Origin: an uncultured Ruminococcus sp.
Lineage (GTDB): Bacteria > Bacillota > Clostridia > Oscillospirales > Acutalibacteraceae
Reading direction: 5' to 3'
Assembly (NCBI GenBank): GCA_902803125.1
Contig: CADCOZ010000185.1
Span: forward strand, 1 to 6,666
DNA length: 6,666 nucleotides
In this document: in pieces, positions 5,261-6,666 of the stretch
How the letters are laid out: every line of letters starts with the position of its first letter
How positions within the stretch are numbered: the first letter of the stretch is position 1
The notes under the pieces: generated by a model
What the model was told of the DNA's origin: nothing
Seen by the model: the letters and a program-made list of their open reading frames with translations, nothing else
The model's database searches: none
Position numbers and translations under genes: made by a program

Positions 5261-6541
5261 TTGAAACAGATTGTAATCAGCGGTGGGAAGAAGCTCCATG
5301 GAACGGTGCATATCAGCGGTGCCAAAAATGCAGCTGTGGCCATCATTCCGGCCGTTATTCTTTCTGACGGCGTTTGCCGTATTGAGAATATTCCCAATAT
5401 TATGGATGTGAACTTAATCGCAAATATTTTGCACGAAATGGGTGCAAGAATCAACCGCATCAATAAAACGACCTTGGAAATTGACCCGACCTATATCCGC
5501 AGACCGGTGGCAGATTATGATATTGTGCGGCGTATGCGGGCTTCCTGCTATCTGCTGGGGGCGTTGCTGGGCAAGTTTTCCCGTGCGGAGGTGGCTCTGC
5601 CGGGCGGCTGTGATTTCGGTGTCAGACCGATTGACCAGCACCTGAAAGGGTTCGGTATTTTGGGAGCGGAACACAGTGTTGTCGGCGGTATTATCCATGT
5701 AAAGGCGGAGCACTTGACAGGTGGACGCATCTATTTAGATGTGGTGTCTGTCGGTGCTACGGTGAATATTATGCTGGCGGCGGTCAAGGCAGAGGGCAGA
5801 ACAATTATTGAAAATGCCGCCAAAGAACCGCATATTGTAGATTTGGCAAACTTCCTGAACTCTATGGGTGCCGATATTCGTGGAGCCGGTACCGATGTTA
5901 TCAAAATCAATGGGGTAAAGCACCTGAACGGTACCACCTATTCGATTATTCCCGACCAGATTGAAGCAGGTACATATATGGTAGCTGCTGCGGCCACAGA
6001 CGGCGATGTGCTGATTGCTAACGTGATTACCAAGCATTTGGAGCCGATTACCGCCAAACTGCGGGAAATGGGCATTTGTGTGGAAGAAAACGAGGATTCT
6101 GTGCGGGTTTATCGTACCGGAGAGCTGAAGCGGTGCAACGTCAAGACCATGCCGCATCCGGGCTTTCCGACCGATATGCAGCCGCAGATTGCGGTATTGC
6201 TGTCAATGGCACAGGGTACCAGTATTGTCACAGAAGCTGTATGGGATAACCGTTTCCGCTATGTGGAAGAACTGAAGCGTATGGGGGCGGTCATTTCCGT
6301 TGACGGCAAGGTGGCGGTCATTGAGGGCGTGAAAGAACTGAACGGCGCACCTGTAAAGGCGACCGACTTGCGGGCCGGTGCGGCGATGATTATTGCGGCC
6401 TTAGCGGCTACCGGTGTGACACATATTGAGGACATTGAGCATATTGAGCGTGGCTATGAAGATGTAGTGGAAAAGTTTTCCGAGCTGGGGGCTGACATTC
6501 GCATCATCTATACCGATGAAGGAGTGGCACAGCGAGCCTGA
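5261..6541 (+). CDS. murA: UDP-N-acetylglucosamine 1-carboxyvinyltransferase (MurA)
   Basis: It transfers enolpyruvate from phosphoenolpyruvate to UDP-GlcNAc, the first committed step of peptidoglycan synthesis, in the cytosol. The protein has 426 residues in the usual two-lobed EPSP synthase-like fold. Key residues are Lys22 in SGAKNA, the RMRAS motif (91-95), Cys117 in PGGCDFGVRPIDQH (the residue attacked by fosfomycin, Cys115 in E. coli), Arg122, Asp305 in FPTDMQ, and Arg397 in HIERGYE near the C-terminus. All are present, so the enzyme should be active and, having Cys rather than Asp at 117, fosfomycin-sensitive at target level. Translation starts at TTG with a good Shine-Dalgarno site. 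The gene has its own strong promoter and terminator, so it is monocistronic. Firmicutes often carry two MurA paralogues (MurA and MurZ); I cannot say which this is, and the leader may regulate it. Confidence 0.97.
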   Translation: MKQIVISGGKKLHGTVHISGAKNAAVAIIPAVILSDGVCRIENIPNIMDVNLIANILHEMGARINRINKTTLEIDPTYIRRPVADYDIVRRMRASCYLLGALLGKFSRAEVALPGGCDFGVRPIDQHLKGFGILGAEHSVVGGIIHVKAEHLTGGRIYLDVVSVGATVNIMLAAVKAEGRTIIENAAKEPHIVDLANFLNSMGADIRGAGTDVIKINGVKHLNGTTYSIIPDQIEAGTYMVAAAATDGDVLIANVITKHLEPITAKLREMGICVEENEDSVRVYRTGELKRCNVKTMPHPGFPTDMQPQIAVLLSMAQGTSIVTEAVWDNRFRYVEELKRMGAVISVDGKVAVIEGVKELNGAPVKATDLRAGAAMIIAALAATGVTHIEDIEHIERGYEDVVEKFSELGADIRIIYTDEGVAQRA

Positions 6542-6594
6542 AGGAACCGAGAGCTTCCCGTGCATCAGGAACCTTTCCCCGAAAAATAAAATGG

Positions 6595-6622
6595 AAGCAC
6601 CTGCTTTGGCGGGTGCTTTTTT
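6595..6622 (+). terminator. Intrinsic terminator after murA
   Basis: AAGCACCTGC (6595-6604) pairs with GCGGGTGCTT (6609-6618) over 10 bp with one G-U pair and a TTTG loop. It runs into six T residues (6617-6622). It lies about 50 nt after the murA stop and ends the unit. Confidence 0.92.
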
Positions 6623-6666
6623 CTTCCGTCAGTCCCCTGGGGAAAACCTTTTTCTGGCGAAAAAAA

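Noticed and set aside
4934..5311. 125-residue ORF on the - strand across the murA upstream region
   Set aside because: It overlaps the murA start and the near-consensus promoter, has no convincing start signal and no recognisable motif.
6624..6666. Inverted repeat TCCCCTGGGGA and A/T-rich end of the window
   Set aside because: The arms leave almost no loop and the sequence is cut by the window edge, so nothing can be supported.

Overview
The window carries a stretch of housekeeping genes, all on the + strand. The best guess at the source is a mid-GC anaerobic Firmicute of class Clostridia (Oscillospirales/Ruminococcus-like). Reasons are the gene order (Sua5, dephospho-CoA kinase, a short membrane-anchored lytic transglycosylase, a Clostridia-type M18 aminopeptidase, MurA), strong GGAGG-type Shine-Dalgarno (SD) sites, two TTG starts and a textbook sigma-A-type promoter. 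The placement is inferred from protein style, not from a search.

Layout. (1) Bases 2-769 hold the 3' part of an unrecognised single-pass membrane protein that runs in from upstream and ends at a strong intrinsic terminator. (2) Bases 770-1238 hold no convincing gene. They contain that terminator, a possible promoter and a long, hairpin-rich leader in front of sua5. (3) Bases 1239-4894 look like one transcription unit: sua5 (t6A tRNA modification), coaE (last step of CoA synthesis), a membrane-anchored SLT-type lytic transglycosylase and an M18 zinc aminopeptidase. sua5 and coaE overlap by 8 nt, coaE and the transglycosylase are 1 nt apart, and the aminopeptidase follows after about 45 nt. (4) Bases 4895-5260 are non-coding, with a near-consensus promoter and a leader containing a terminator-like hairpin. 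(5) murA (5261-6541) follows as its own unit and ends at a strong intrinsic terminator at 6595-6622.

Functional sense: sua5 supports translational fidelity, coaE central metabolism, the aminopeptidase peptide turnover, and the transglycosylase and MurA sit at opposite ends of peptidoglycan metabolism (cleavage and first committed synthesis step). This is growth-linked core biology. I see no mobile element, CRISPR array, tRNA, rRNA, toxin-antitoxin or defence system.

The least explained parts are the two leaders. The sua5 leader can be hand-folded into a long closing stem followed by a row of hairpins. Its last hairpin shares a CCTCC strand with a possible anti-SD pairing, which would form an on/off switch for translation. 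The murA leader has a 13-bp hairpin followed by a short U-rich stretch about 70 nt before the start codon, which could act as an attenuator or end a small RNA. Both are hypotheses from reading the sequence by eye.
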